DNA from: Pholis gunnellus
Lineage: Eukaryota > Chordata > Actinopteri > Perciformes > Pholidae
Direction: 5' to 3'
Assembly (NCBI GenBank): GCA_910591455.2
Contig: OU342814.1
Coordinates: 17,479,303-17,543,302, forward strand
Length of the DNA: 64,000 nt
Shown here: positions 19,130 through 31,200 of the stretch, one piece after another
Layout of the letters: each line of letters begins with the position of its first letter
How positions within the stretch are numbered: the first letter of the stretch is position 1
Made by a program: the position numbers and the translations under genes
Notes under the pieces: model-generated
The model's database searches: none
What the model saw: only the letters and a program-made list of their open reading frames with translations
Told to the model about the DNA's origin: nothing

Positions 19130-21430
19130 TGCATGAAACATGCATCTATGCAGATTTCGAAAGCTTGCCTTCACTGGTAGCAGACAACAGGCTCAGACAG
19201 GTTCCGTCTTTGCCACAAGGACAAGCCTTCAGTGAAAATAAAAGAATGACTCCATATGACGTGTCAATTTAGGTCAGCAGCACGCAGCAGAGAGGATGGA
19301 AAATAAATCTGTCAGAGCTCTATGTATTTGATTAAAGCATAATTAAATTATATTAAAGTATATTCAAGCAGACACTCCATGACAAGATACAAATTACCAT
19401 TATCCTCGACTGCTACCAGTGTGGTGCCACTCAGTCCACGATGCCATAAATATGCCTCTGCCACTTTGATTTCCAGGACAAAAACTCAATAGAATATAAT
19501 TATTATAATGACAGGTTGTCAGCAAAGGTGTTGCTCTGGTAATAATATTGTTTAAGTGTAATGTCAAGATTAAAGCTGTAAGTATACCACTTATATTTAA
19601 GATCTGTGGGTCATGTCACACATGACAGTGAGTGGTAGTGAGAGTGTTTGTATGTATACATGCTTGTACGCGTCATGTGAAGACTCCGAAACATTCCTGA
19701 TGGCAATTCAACATGTCAATGATCAGACACTTGAGGGGTTGTTTGTTTAGACTGGTTATAGAAAACTATTTTGCATTAAACTTGCCTGAACGTTTTTATT
19801 TCCTGACCTTTAGAACTATGTGTGAATTGGTTTTGTTCAGACTTGTTTGATTAGGAGGATTGTTTTTCGCCCCCACAATCAGCTGCATGTAAATTGTGGG
19901 TAAAGAGGATTCATCACATTTGGATGAAGGATCCACCCTAAAAAACCAACTGATAAATAATGAGTTGTAATGTTTATTGCATTCCAAAAGTGTTAAATGT
20001 ACTGATTTACGGTTGTCACTTCTGCTATTGCGTACTTTGAATGGAATTACTGTCAACAAACCGCTGAAACCCGGACTGAAGCAGTTAACTTTCAGTTGTG
20101 GAATTTGAATGGAGGACAGAGAAGAAGCAAACACCATAGAAATACTGGGAAGGAGTGGAGTTAGGAAAAAGCTTAACCCCTTTTTCATAAGGCTACATAA
20201 TATTAGTACTCTAATTAGATTATATATTAGTACTCTCAAGGCTGCTTTTGGGCATAAATTGTGCATTTCTATTTCTTCTACAATTGATTTCTCTCTGAAG
20301 GATTTTCTTTTTGAATTGCCAGATGATAAATATCTGACAAAGCTTGCTCTTTGATTTGAAAGACATAAAAAAACAAAGAAGCTATGAAAAATAACCCAAC
20401 TGTTGTCACGGCATAAACATTCATCCACAATATACGCAGGGAATAGATCAGTAATAATACAACAGTAATAGATTCATTAACAGAATTGTTGACAGTGTAC
20501 TATCTGCTAAAATGGTCCCAATCCCACAAACTTGAGTAGCATTCACACATGTGAGCTCTTTTAAACTACACATGGTCATTAGTTAACACATTGTGTCAGC
20601 CTCACTACAGCTTTCAGTAAACTTAAGACTCCTTCACTCGAGTCTAACGTTGTGTTTTAGCACAAATGGCCTTCACCTCTGCACTACCTCTACGGAGCGA
20701 AGCAGTGGAGTCGGATAACACAGGATGCGGATGAAGAAGAGGACTGACTGCCACGTCTTCGCCCCTCCCCGCCGGGGGAAACTCATGCCCAATGGAGTCG
20801 GACTCACTTCCCCAGGAATAACCCCTCAATAACCCCAGAAAAACTCACTGACAGCGGGAGAGGAGAGGAGTAGGGGGGGTGTGGGCTGTTAATTTGTGGA
20901 AGGCAGCTTGTGCTGTTCGTTAACTCACAAACCAACATGAGCTAAAACAAACACGAATGCAACTTTTAAAAAAACTTTCCAGTGTAGCTTTTTATCCCGA
21001 AATAGCCTGATACCGTGAGCTCACTGAAGTGTGTGTTATGGCACACCATGTGACTGTTACCGTGCAGAACGTCTCAACAAATGCAATCCGTGCATATTAT
21101 GCTGTTAATGTATATGTGCGTGTGCGTGTGTGTGTGTGTGTAATGTAAAGCTGCAGCAGCATCCCACGCTGCATTGCACAGGAATGCCACAACACAGACG
21201 CAAGTTTTATGAACCAGGGTGGAAAATTCCGGATCGGTTTTCTTTTCTCGCCATTTACGGCTTTTGCTTACCGACTTGAGCGAACATTACTCCGTATTAA
21301 TCAGTGCAGCCGTGTCGTGTTATTCGCTGTTGCCGCGAGCTGTCGTGCATATTAAAAAGTTTCCTCCAGCTCAGCTAGTTTTCAGCTAACCTAGCAAGCT
21401 AAAAACAGCAGTCCATCGGGAGTCAATATT
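19130..21430. other. p4ha1 intron 1 remainder: no gene recognised
   Basis: AT-rich DNA with a short TG tract near 21120-21140. The longest frame, 210 codons on the minus strand (19796-20428), has no recognisable domain, skewed composition and no splice context, and I treat it as chance. CpG content rises toward 21200-21500, consistent with approach to a promoter. Confidence 0.5.
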
Positions 21431-21433
21431 TAC

Positions 21434-21540
21434 CTAAACGAGAGCATCCTGCAGCAGAAAGTGTGTCCCCTGGTCGTCTGGTCCTCTGGTGTCTCGTGAG
21501 CGGCGAGCAGATGAACGCGCACAGAGAGGTCTGCTACTTC
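21434..21540 (-). other. p4ha1: Candidate p4ha1 first exon and promoter region
   Basis: On the minus strand, ATGCTCTCGTTTAG is followed by GTAAAT, a good donor, and the DNA upstream (21200-21560) is CpG-richer than its surroundings. An untranslated first exon here would give a 3.7-kb first intron before the exon ending at 17704. The 5' boundary (about 21540) is a guess; transcript data are lacking. Confidence 0.4.
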
Positions 21541-22143
21541 TTCTTCGACCTATCTGGGATGTCTCTGCGCACTGTTGGCCATCTGGTGGTAAAGGGCTGG
21601 ATTCCTAAAAAAAAAGTCTGAACGCTACGTGCAGAACCTCACATGCATAAGGTCCCCCCGCTACTGGAGACTTTGGGGGCTGGCGTTGGATTGCTAGGGG
21701 AGGTGTCTTGTTGTCAGTAGACAGCCATGGATGAGTAGGCTGTTTGAGGTCTTAATGGTAAAAAAAAGAAAAAGCTAACGTCACCTTTCTGCCACGTGTT
21801 GAAACCGTGTCTCAAAACTTCAATGTGCCTTCTTTTTTTTTTTTTTACTTTGGCCAAGTCCATCAATTAAAAATCACTTTAACCGTATTTCATTGACAAA
21901 ACGCTTTGACATGGAATGTGTTGTGTGCCCATAGATACAATAGCCCCATTCAAACTAATGTTCTTCTGTAGTTTTGAACGGTTTAATTTGGCCAAACTAA
22001 CTTATTTTTCACCGTTTTCACCTGCCTTTCCTCTTCCTCTTTCTCCCACATTCCAGAAAATTCCTTCCTCCCAACCGAAAAAAAGTGTGACTGGAGGGAG
22101 GGAATTCCTGCTTGCATGCTACTGAGTTCAACAGGGTGGAGCT

Positions 22144-22214
<71 letters not shown>

Positions 22215-23400
22215 AGAATGAAACAGAGAGAGGCTAACTGTTAAGTTGACTGCATATACAACAAATCTCAATGGCATGCCCTGTGTAAACACCGCAGTGT
22301 GTATGTCTATGATAAACAAAGACCATTTGCAAGCCTCCATTCTGTTTTTAAATACTTTTCCGCATGAATAATGTTAAGAATATCATAATACCCTCACATT
22401 ATGTAGGAGAATTGAAGAAAAAAATGTTCTAATGTAAAACACTATAGATACACTTTATTCATGTATACATTCTATCAACTATCATCAAGCAAAATGTCAT
22501 AGAAAGGATTATATTATACTCTGTTTTACATTTAACATCAGTATTAATATTACTGTGTATATTGGGGTATAGCACAAGTAACATTGTGTGAGGGATTTGA
22601 TGAAAAAGCAAGATTAATGTCAAACTTGTCGGGGAAATACTTCTATCACAGCTTTGAGAGACATCAGGGGGGAAAAGGTCCAGTCATTGGACATTTTTTC
22701 CCTTTTTTGTGTACAATATTTTGTTACGTAAAAACATGCTGTAAATTTTGGAAATGATCACATCTATCTTTTTTCAATAGATTTTGACGTTTGGACTTTA
22801 TTGGAAATGTTTGGATGAAACAAGTCGGAAGCAAGCCTATACAGCTACCACTATAATCTAATTCTACAAATAGTATAATACCAATAATATTAGTGTAGCT
22901 GCAACTGTGCAGAAATACCCGGTTTAAACACAATAAATAGACATTTCAAAAATATGCCCAAGCATCCAACTGTTCAGTATAGCCCTAAATAGTACTTGTT
23001 GTTATTTTCTGTTTCATGTTTAGATGAGATAGCCATTCATCTGACTGGTTCATTGATACAAGATAAGAGAACTTTATTAATCCTGAAGGAAATTCTTGTG
23101 CAAAGATTGCTGAAAAATCACAATAATATAAGAAAAAACAACACAACAGATTAATAAATATAAAGTGTATAGGGAGTAATACTAACACAAGTGTGAACTA
23201 GAATAACAATAAGAGTAAGATGAATTCAGTAGAATAAGTAAAGTGAAATATAAAAGGAATAAACATGTAAATAGTGCGTAAGAAGTAATACTAACACCAG
23301 TGCCTAATAGAATAACAAGATAAATGTGCCTGTGGTATTTCTGACATGAGTACTAGGCATACTTAAATTCACTACCAGTCCGGCAGTTTTTTTCTCCCCA
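21541..23400. other. Intergenic spacer with microsatellite and degenerate repeat
   Basis: No coding exon recognised. It contains a (TG)n tract at 22146-22212. From about 23060 there is a stretch beginning AACTTTATTAATCCTGAAGG, a phrase common at the ends of dispersed teleost repeats. It is followed by two imperfect copies of a roughly 60-bp segment sharing AGTAATACTAACAC (near 23175 and 23285). Confidence 0.55.
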
Positions 23401-23406
23401 TAACTT

Positions 23407-23412
23407 TTTATT
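23407..23412 (-). terminator. styxl1: Probable polyadenylation signal of the STYXL1-like gene
   Basis: TTTATT on the plus strand reads AATAAA on the minus strand about 115 bp past the stop codon, giving a very short 3' UTR. A second AATAAA lies near 23070. Confidence 0.4.
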
Positions 23413-23524
23413 CTTGAGCTTAAAAAAAATTCCAGCCCATCCAAATGTTTCCAGCTATTAAGCCACATTCTGAGTCCGCCACTGGTCCAGTGTATCCTCC
23501 TCTCCATTCCCCTTCTCACTCCAC

Positions 23525-25425
23525 TCATCGCCAGATGTCGTTCAGGGAGGTGAGTTTGCTCCCAAACAGCAGCTCCTCGTAGGTGAGCAGCTGACGCAGG
23601 AAGTTCACGTTAGGTGCCGAGCACGCCCTCCTCTCCTTCAACCAGCGCAGGGCATGAAGCAGTGACCAGCGGCGATGCTCCATGAGGAAGGCCAGCGTCA
23701 CTGCTGAGCTGCGGCTCCTCCCTACGCTACAGTGGACCAGAATGCGGCCGGCAGGCTCACCCATCAGGGCCGACTTGATGAACCTGGAGGCCAGCGGCAG
23801 TGCCTCCACCAGGTCCTGCTGGGCGTCATCGCTCAGACACAGCCTCAGGTAGCACAGCATGTTGGGGAAAGCATCGGGGCAGCTGGCAGTGGCGTTGACC
23901 ACATGTGTGATGTGTAGATTCGTGATGATGCGGTAGTCAGAGGCCTGGGAGGCAGAGCCCTGGTAGAGAGCTTCTTCCAGGATCTCTGAGGGGTAGATGG
24001 TGAGAGTGTGCCGCTCAGGTTCCAGCAGGACCATGCGTGGTGTGCAGAGATAAGGGTAGAGGGCCTGGAAGGCTGAAAATCCCCCCAGCAGGATGACAGG
24101 GTCCATTCCCAAACCACTGATCTGGAAGAAACAGTGCAGGAGGTCTGGGGAGTCGGTCCTGGCCTTCACACTGCCCACTGAAATAGGCCCAGAGACACAT
24201 GGAAACAATGACAGTGACAGAACACAGACAGTATGCAGTATGCAGACTACGAGTATGCAGCACAGTGCTTTGAGTAAAATGCTACGGTCAGCGTGCTAAC
24301 ATTCTCAATGACAATGATAACAAGTTTAGCAGATATAATGTTTACTATGTTCACTGTGTTAGTAGCATTGTGTCAAATAATTAGCGCATAGGAACAGCTG
24401 AGACTGATGGGAATGTTATCCGTTTCACATGTAATTGGTCGTGAAACAAAATATTGAAATTTTGACCCGATGATGGCGCTGAATTTTAAAGTTGAGGGAT
24501 CACAAAAGTGTCAACTCAAACTTGATTCAAAAGGTCTAGACCCAGGCAACACATGGAGACAGTTCAGTAAAAGCCTAAAATGTCAGCTTGTTATGAGTGT
24601 CTGAATGTGGTTTGCTGACCTGGGCTGCATCCTTCTTCTGCATACAGCAGTATTATAGAATACTTCTGCAGTTCTATACAGCTGATCAGACAGCCCAGCG
24701 CAGGGTGGATCACCGTCACAGCGGCCCGCGCTGTCACCATGTGGCTGTCCTCGTACCTGACACACAAATTCATAAAGATTATGTATCATAACTGAAAAAA
24801 AGGGAGAACAGCTGGGCACTGTAGTTTTTAGCAAATGTTCAATAGGAGTCAATAGTGCATTTGTTTGGGAACTATTTTCTAAAGCGGACTAATACACAGC
24901 TGGTGCTCTGGCACCGGCAGCAGGACGGTGTCCTTATGTGGAATTAACTCACAATGAACTACAGTGGCCCCGCTTCATTTTAATGAAGTACTAATCAATA
25001 AAGACTTATGGCACAGAGCAACAAGTTAGCCTGTCAGCCTTTTAAAACACAGACAACACTTGTTAGTAGAATCAATTCATTGTTGGTTTTCATCTTTTCA
25101 TTCAGAAAAACATCACAAAGGCTATCCTTGAAATAGTCCCAAAAACTGTGTTTCAGGTAGCTAGTCCCTGCATTATTTGTGAGGTCACCTTATGGCTATA
25201 AAGACAACAAACTTTCCCATATCACGTTCATCCAAACAAGAAAAGCAACACCTCAAAGTTATGTACAGACCCCTGCAATAACTACTGTCTTTGTGACCTT
25301 TTTGTCAAGACACGTGTTGATTCAAAGCAGATAACGTCTGAGGGCAGATTGTGTAGTTGATGGACTGCGTTTCACTGTACAGCTGTTCATTTATTGTGTC
25401 TGACTCATACATACGGTGCAGTATA

Positions 25426-25474
<49 letters not shown>

Positions 25475-26139
25475 TATGTAAAAGACTGGTGCGTCTGTGC
25501 AGCACTGACCTCTCTGTGCTGCGACAGTCCAGGATGAGGATGTAGTACGGATCGTACAGGGCAGGCTGGCCCTCCTCTGCGCTCAGCAGGTTGTACACTT
25601 GCTGTGGGGTGATGTAGCCTCTCTCCACATACGCTGTTACTGGAGGAGCAGGAACCAGCACCCCCTCCGGCTCATGCACTGTATGCAGGTAGAGGAAATA
25701 CAAAGTACAGTCTGTCTGCGTGTGTACAGTGTGGGCAATCATTTCCGTGCGTAAAGACAGAGCGAGTTAGACGTAAAAATACTCCCTTTACCTTTGTTCT
25801 GCGTAGGTATGATGGAGGAATGGTCATTGTCCGTACTGGTGACCTCTCTGTCACAGATGCTGCTCACTGTTTCGGACGTGTTGACAGGCTCTCTGGAGTT
25901 TCCTCTGCAACTGTTGTTCACTCTGAGACGGACACGGAGACACATGCACACAGAGAAGTGCACTCTCAATACAGTAATACAACTTCGTTGGAGATGGAAC
26001 ACAAAACCAGTTTAAAAATGACTCACCAAAGCACTGATTTTGTTTTTTCACAATTTAAAAACCTTTACCTGGACAGTAGTACGCCCATCTCGTTAAAGTC
26101 ATTTGGCAGTTGCATCAGCTGTTCCCAGCAGCCCCTCAT
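23525..26139 (-). CDS. styxl1: Rhodanese-dual-specificity phosphatase, STYXL1 (MK-STYX) type
   Basis: Five exons (minus): 26069-26139, 25792-25922, 25510-25678, 24620-24756, 23525-24177, together 1161 nt, 386 aa, start MRGCWEQLMQLPNDF. Splice phases agree throughout. Residues about 75-225 form a rhodanese-like domain (YITPQQVYNLLS, YYILILDCRSTERYEDSHMV, DPVILLGGFSAFQALYP). The rest is a dual-specificity phosphatase domain (LYQGSASQAS, HVVNATASCP, a candidate general acid in LCLSDDAQQD, signature HCSVGRSRSS). The order, spacing and the SKLTSLNDIWR tail resemble STYXL1, a pseudophosphatase in mammals whose signature lacks the catalytic Cys. Here the HCX5RS loop is intact, so activity is predicted. 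Human STYXL1 is 313 aa. A fish-specific paralogue remains possible. It is divergent from the SLC35-like gene. Confidence 0.82.
25426..25472. repeat. (TA)n microsatellite in the STYXL1-like gene
   Basis: About 23 TA units in the intron between exons 25510-25678 and 24620-24756, starting roughly 40 bp from the donor of the former. Confidence 0.95.
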
Positions 26140-27069
26140 TAGAAGAACATGCTAAACTAAGGAAACAAAGAGATACTGTGAAACACATTGAAAAAGATTC
26201 GCTCAAAAAGCCCAACACTATGCACTATTTGTTGTAGGCTGTGATTCTTACTCAGCGTCGCTTCAGCCTTGCCCTTAAATTAGCTGGTAGTCTGGGAAAC
26301 ACAGTAACGGTGAAGTGCCCTAAAGAGCAACGAGGTAGCTGGCTGTGACAGGTGAGAGATGAGAGACCATGGATAGGAGTCCTCATACAAATTAACTCCC
26401 AATAGTTGCAGTGTACATGGCAATTTGGTCAGGACAATGTTTTAAGATTATGGTAGTATTTAGACAACAAAAAAGAAAGAAGATGAAAGAGCACATGGGT
26501 ATACTTAACAGTTCACACCAGGTTAAGTCAGGACTGTAATGTCCATATGAATGCTTAATAAACTTTGGCAAGAGCAAATGTAATTTTGGGGTTTCTACAT
26601 GAAAACTTTGAATTGATAAATCGTATTCTTTGTTCACAGTTAGCTTGCTTTTTGTCAGGATCAGAGCATCCTTTAATAGAATGTGTCTCCTACAACATAC
26701 AAAAGACACATTCAACCCTGATAACAACTTACTTCCTATTTCAGAAACATAAACAATATCCACTGTCACATTTAACTTCCTCACCAATATAAAACAGTTT
26801 AACCTCATCCTAGTTGCCTCATTGAAATATGGAAATTTGTAACTTTTGTACTTTTGAATATATATGTATATATATATACAGCCCACATATGATCAATATA
26901 TCAAAACATCTTATTTTAATTCCAAAAGACCTGCTTCCAAAGCTTTGTGAGATGAGAAGGCTATATGTGTCTACACCAACATCAAAACAGAGTGTGACTG
27001 CCCCCTACTGTGCTCCTGAGTGAACTTACTGCTATAAACCTGGTCTACACTTTGTGAATGGTCCGGGAA

Positions 27070-27110
<41 letters not shown>

Positions 27111-27776
27111 AGTATATATATTGAAATACAAGTATGTATGTCCACATATCAGCTTACATGTGTTATATATGTCACTATACAGGTTTCTTTTAATGCTCAT
27201 TCAGAGACCCCTCTCTCAGCCTCATGAGTGTGTTTTTCACTCGTGGACTCCATGATGTCAGGGATCCTGACAGAGGCGGAGTAGACCACATTAAGCTGAA
27301 GGGGGGGGGGGGGGATGTCACAAACAGGTGTCAACGTTTTAGTCTCTCGTCAGCAGAAAGTATATCAATAAACGTAAACATCTATTGTAGGTGCGTGATG
27401 AGGAGGTGACATTCCTCTCACGAGGCTGTTGTCTGTCACTATCACACATCTTGTGTCATGAAATGCGCCATTAAACAATGATCCCAATGGACTCCACAGA
27501 CGCGGTCGATGTGTGTCTTGGTGTGAGGCCAACTTTTAAGAACTGTCCACCGAGGTGTCGTCTCTAATAATGAGACAATAAGACAAACAGACCAGCAGGA
27601 CCAAAGTCCGTCTGGACACAGCGAGACAACAAACGAGGTGAATGTCCGCATCAGAGAGCAGAGGGGCTCATTCAGCACAATGGTAGGAGAGACGCGTTCG
27701 TTAAGACCAAGGTGAATTTATTATAACAGTCTTATTATTTGCAGAAGTAGCCCGTCAGAGTGGTTGGAGTTTGAAG
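26140..27776. other. Divergent promoter interval, STYXL1-like / SLC35-like
   Basis: Head-to-head spacer of 1.64 kb. It contains a short TA stretch near 26864, a (TA)n tract at 27072-27106 and a G13 run at about 27301-27313. No coding exon was recognised. A minus-strand 164-codon frame at 26392-26886 has no recognisable domain and is probably chance. Confidence 0.55.
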
Positions 27777-29369
27777 ATGAAATACGACTTCATGACGAAC
27801 TTCAAATGGTGAGTAGAGTTTATGGTTCTCTCGCGCTTTTTCCAGCTTGTATGCGAAAAAAAGTGCATAAAGAAATATATAAAACTTGTGTTTTCTGTAA
27901 ATACCTGTTTCTTTTTTTACAGCAGCGCTGAAGCGAATAGCATTTGTGTTATGTTTTTTTAAATGTCTTCAACTTGATTTTTTATTTTTTTTTAAAAGCT
28001 ATTATTTACTGTATATAGACCATACTATTATACATATTAAAACTAAACTGAATTTAAAAAAAGACATTAAATAGAAGAACACGTTATGAATGAGCAGCAT
28101 TTAGAGAAACCCAATTAAAACAAGTACATATAAAACACATGTAGGCTATGTTGAAATAGTTTTAGAGTTAACCTGTAACCAGTTTACTGCACAGCTGCAG
28201 TAACTAGTGAGAAAGATATGACATAATGGGTAATCCAGGTATTTATTTCTGTTCTTTGGAGGTCTGTAAAATTCTCTTTTCCCCACACAGCAACATCTGC
28301 ACAGAATGACAGCATGTCTAGGTAAAAGGTAATCCAACTGGCTTTTATTCATATGGCAGACATATTTCATTATTTCTGGTATTCTGGGAACCAGGCAGGC
28401 AAATCATAAAGCCAACTGTATTTTCATATAGGCAAACTTGATTTGCATACATATAGCTGCAGTTCACTGGTGTTCGATTTATTACAGCCAATATTAAACC
28501 TGTCATTCCACCTGTCATTCAAACAAAGCGACCTTCTCCAGCTGTTGGCCATGAACACATGAGTTCTTGTTTTCATTTATTTTTGCTTTTAGCTCAGTAA
28601 AATTGGCTTTTAAAAAAGAATCTTAACCAAAAAGGCAATTCTCACCAAACTACATTCACAGCTGTGTCATTGTTATTATGTGATCCGTGCAATAAGTCCC
28701 CATGTGTGCAGTTCAGGGAGGTGGAGGAGGGGATGGTGTGCCTCAGCGTCGAAGAGTCTTTCCTCTAACCATGCACTGAAGCCCCTGGTCCCCACCCTGT
28801 GCCTGGCGGTGGTGGTGATATACGGCCTGGCCGACAAACTCAGAAACTTTGTGGCCGGCATCTTCATCCCACAGTACCACTTCCCATACGCAGTGGCTCT
28901 CTGCTTTGCCCAGGTTGGTGCGCGCTGCCTGGCTGGTTTCTAAAGCATTGGCACGCTTTAATCTGAATTAAGCAATCCAATATGGAGGCACTCTTTGTCT
29001 AACCTCCTGTGTCTGTGTATTTTACGAATGATTTAAAAGACAACACCACACACTGTAGCTCACCTGCTGTTAAGTATACACAGAGCATTGTGTGTCATAA
29101 CACCAGGGTATTGAGCATACTGCGATTACATGTACCTTTATAGCATTTCTGTCAAACAACAACTAGTATGTTGATACTGAAGTACCATAAATATAAAAAA
29201 CTCACACATACCGCATGTACATTTACTACTACTTTTACTACTAATAATAATGATAATAACGTGTTACTCCTCAAAAAATCATGGATTTGTGTTAATCATT
29301 GGAGCAGTTAACTTCATACCTGTGCAATAAAGTGTCAGCTGCTGGCTATTGTAAATCTGTCAGTATTTG

Positions 29370-29468
<99 letters not shown>

Positions 29469-31200
29469 TGTGTGTGGGCTGGTTTGAAGGGCACGTCATG
29501 TGGTAGTGTTGGTGGTGGGGAGTGACAGAAGCGGTTCAGTGTTGATTAACACTCGGACTCAATAGATGTTTAACCAAACAGCTGCACATATAGGACTGAG
29601 ATGTAAATATGGCCCCATCCAAAGGTTGAAACTCGCTATAGACTTTGTGAATGAGTTATGTAAGTGTTCAGACTGACCTTGACAGTAAATATTAACTGTG
29701 GATATTAGGGATTTATCTTAAAACACTATTTCTTTTTATTTTAACAATTAAAACATGCAAGAAGAGACCATACAACATATCGAATTATAACTATAAATTT
29801 GCAATAAACAATTATATTTATTATCAATCAATCAACAGATTATTGTTTTTATGATTTATCGATTGATTAATTAGGCTGTAAAGTGTAAGTGCAGATGTCT
29901 AATTGCGTGTTTATCTGAAAAACCCCAAAGATATTAAATTTAGAGTTATAGAAACTGGGCCTGAAATTGTTTGACGTAATTCTCTTGATAAATTACATAA
30001 GTAAGTGATTGATTACAAAATAATGGTGCTCATTCATTTCATATAGTTCATTTAGCTTATCATCCCAGAATAATAAAAGAGAAGGCACAGAATCAACACA
30101 CATCATTTACATGTGAGGGAGGAATTTAAAACCAGTGTCAAAAAAACTATTGTTTTGGAATAAAATAGGTTTAGTACACGCTGTTTATGTTTGACACAAG
30201 TTGTGGTGATTCTGGGTAGCAATTTGAAGTAGCAAAAGTTGTAGCACTACAAGTGTAAATTGTCAAACTTCAATTAAGCATCTAATTAGCAGCCTCATAT
30301 CAGTAGTTAAATACTTCTGCCTTCTATTTGAGTCTTTAATGCTTTGTGGGTTTTATAGCCGCTATAACTCTTTGTATATACACATGATCTCTTCCAGGTT
30401 CTGGTCTCTCTGTTAGTCTTAAATCTCCTCCATGTCCTGGACCTGGTGCCTCTGAAGCATTACTCCAGGTCCCTGGGTGAGACGGTGCTGGTGCCTTCCA
30501 TCTGTAACAGCATCCATGCTGTACTGGCCATGTGGGCCAAGGCCAACAGCTCCAATGCCGGCGTCTTCCCGCTCATCCTGCCTCTGCTGCCCATGCTAAC
30601 TGTGGGTTTCAGTTTCTCTCAGAAGCTGGCATCCACTCCATCCCTCCACATCTCTGTTCCGATTTCCATCCTGGGCGGGACATGTTTTGTCGCCACAGGT
30701 AAAAAAAAAAAGTTTGGATGTTATTTAGGGCTGAAACTGATGGTTCTTCGCCTCTATGTAACTTCCTGCCTGTCTCTCTCTTTCTCTCTGCAGCCTCCCG
30801 AGGTCTGTCGGGCATTGAGCCTCTGGAGTACATGTATGCACCTCTGGCTTTAATCCTCCACAGCCTGTCTCTGACTTGGCTGGCTAAAGCGTCTGAGGAC
30901 GAGCGCCGCCACCACCCGGACGCCCAAGCCTCCGTTTTTGACATCTACTACACCCAGCTGGTCAACCAGAGCTGCGTGCTGGGCCTCCTGTGGCTGCTGC
31001 ATCCGGACAATCCCTGGCAGGTGTTGAGTCACAGCAGCTGGCAAAGCCTGCTCTTCCACGGATACCTGTTCGCTATTCTCCTGCTGGGTATGGTGATGAA
31101 CTTGCTGGTCGGTATGTCGGCTCTGTGCGTCTCACCGCTTGCTGCTGCGCTGCTACACTCAGCAAGGCAGCTGGTGCGGCCGTTCCTCCAGCTTTTGTAG
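27777..31200 (+). CDS. SLC35/TPT-like multi-pass membrane protein, short C-terminus
   Basis: Exons: 27777-27808, 28712-28913, 30398-30698, 30794-31200, total 942 nt, 313 aa. The short first exon ends AAATG/GTGAGT and joins exon 2 at the TGTGCAG acceptor; the next downstream AG would put a stop in frame. About eight hydrophobic spans are visible, including LVPTLCLAVVVIYGLA, YAVALCFAQVLVSLLVLNLL, VFPLILPLLPMLTVGF, YAPLALILHSLSLTWLA and LFAILLLGMVMNLLVGM. The pattern of the substrate-transporter half (LPMLTVGFSF, FDIYYTQLVNQ, GMVMNLLVGMSALCVSPLAAALL) recalls SLC35D-type nucleotide-sugar transporters. The usual final two membrane spans are missing, because the frame stops soon after the eighth. 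Substrate and membrane location are unknown. I do not recognise a named orthologue. Confidence 0.8.
29371..29476. repeat. (TG)n-(TGCG)n compound microsatellite
   Basis: A TG tract grading into about ten TGCG units, in the 1.5-kb intron 2 of the SLC35-like gene. Confidence 0.96.

Noticed and set aside
19796..20428. Minus-strand 210-codon ORF in p4ha1 intron 1
   Set aside because: No recognisable domain, Ser/Leu/Lys/Asn-rich composition typical of AT-rich DNA, and no flanking exon or promoter. A retroelement remnant cannot be excluded but nothing supports it.
28680..28943. SLC35-like exon 2 read as a separate gene starting at GTG (28680)
   Set aside because: GTG is not a normal eukaryotic start. 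Splicing from 27808 to 28712 gives a clean frame with an ATG start.
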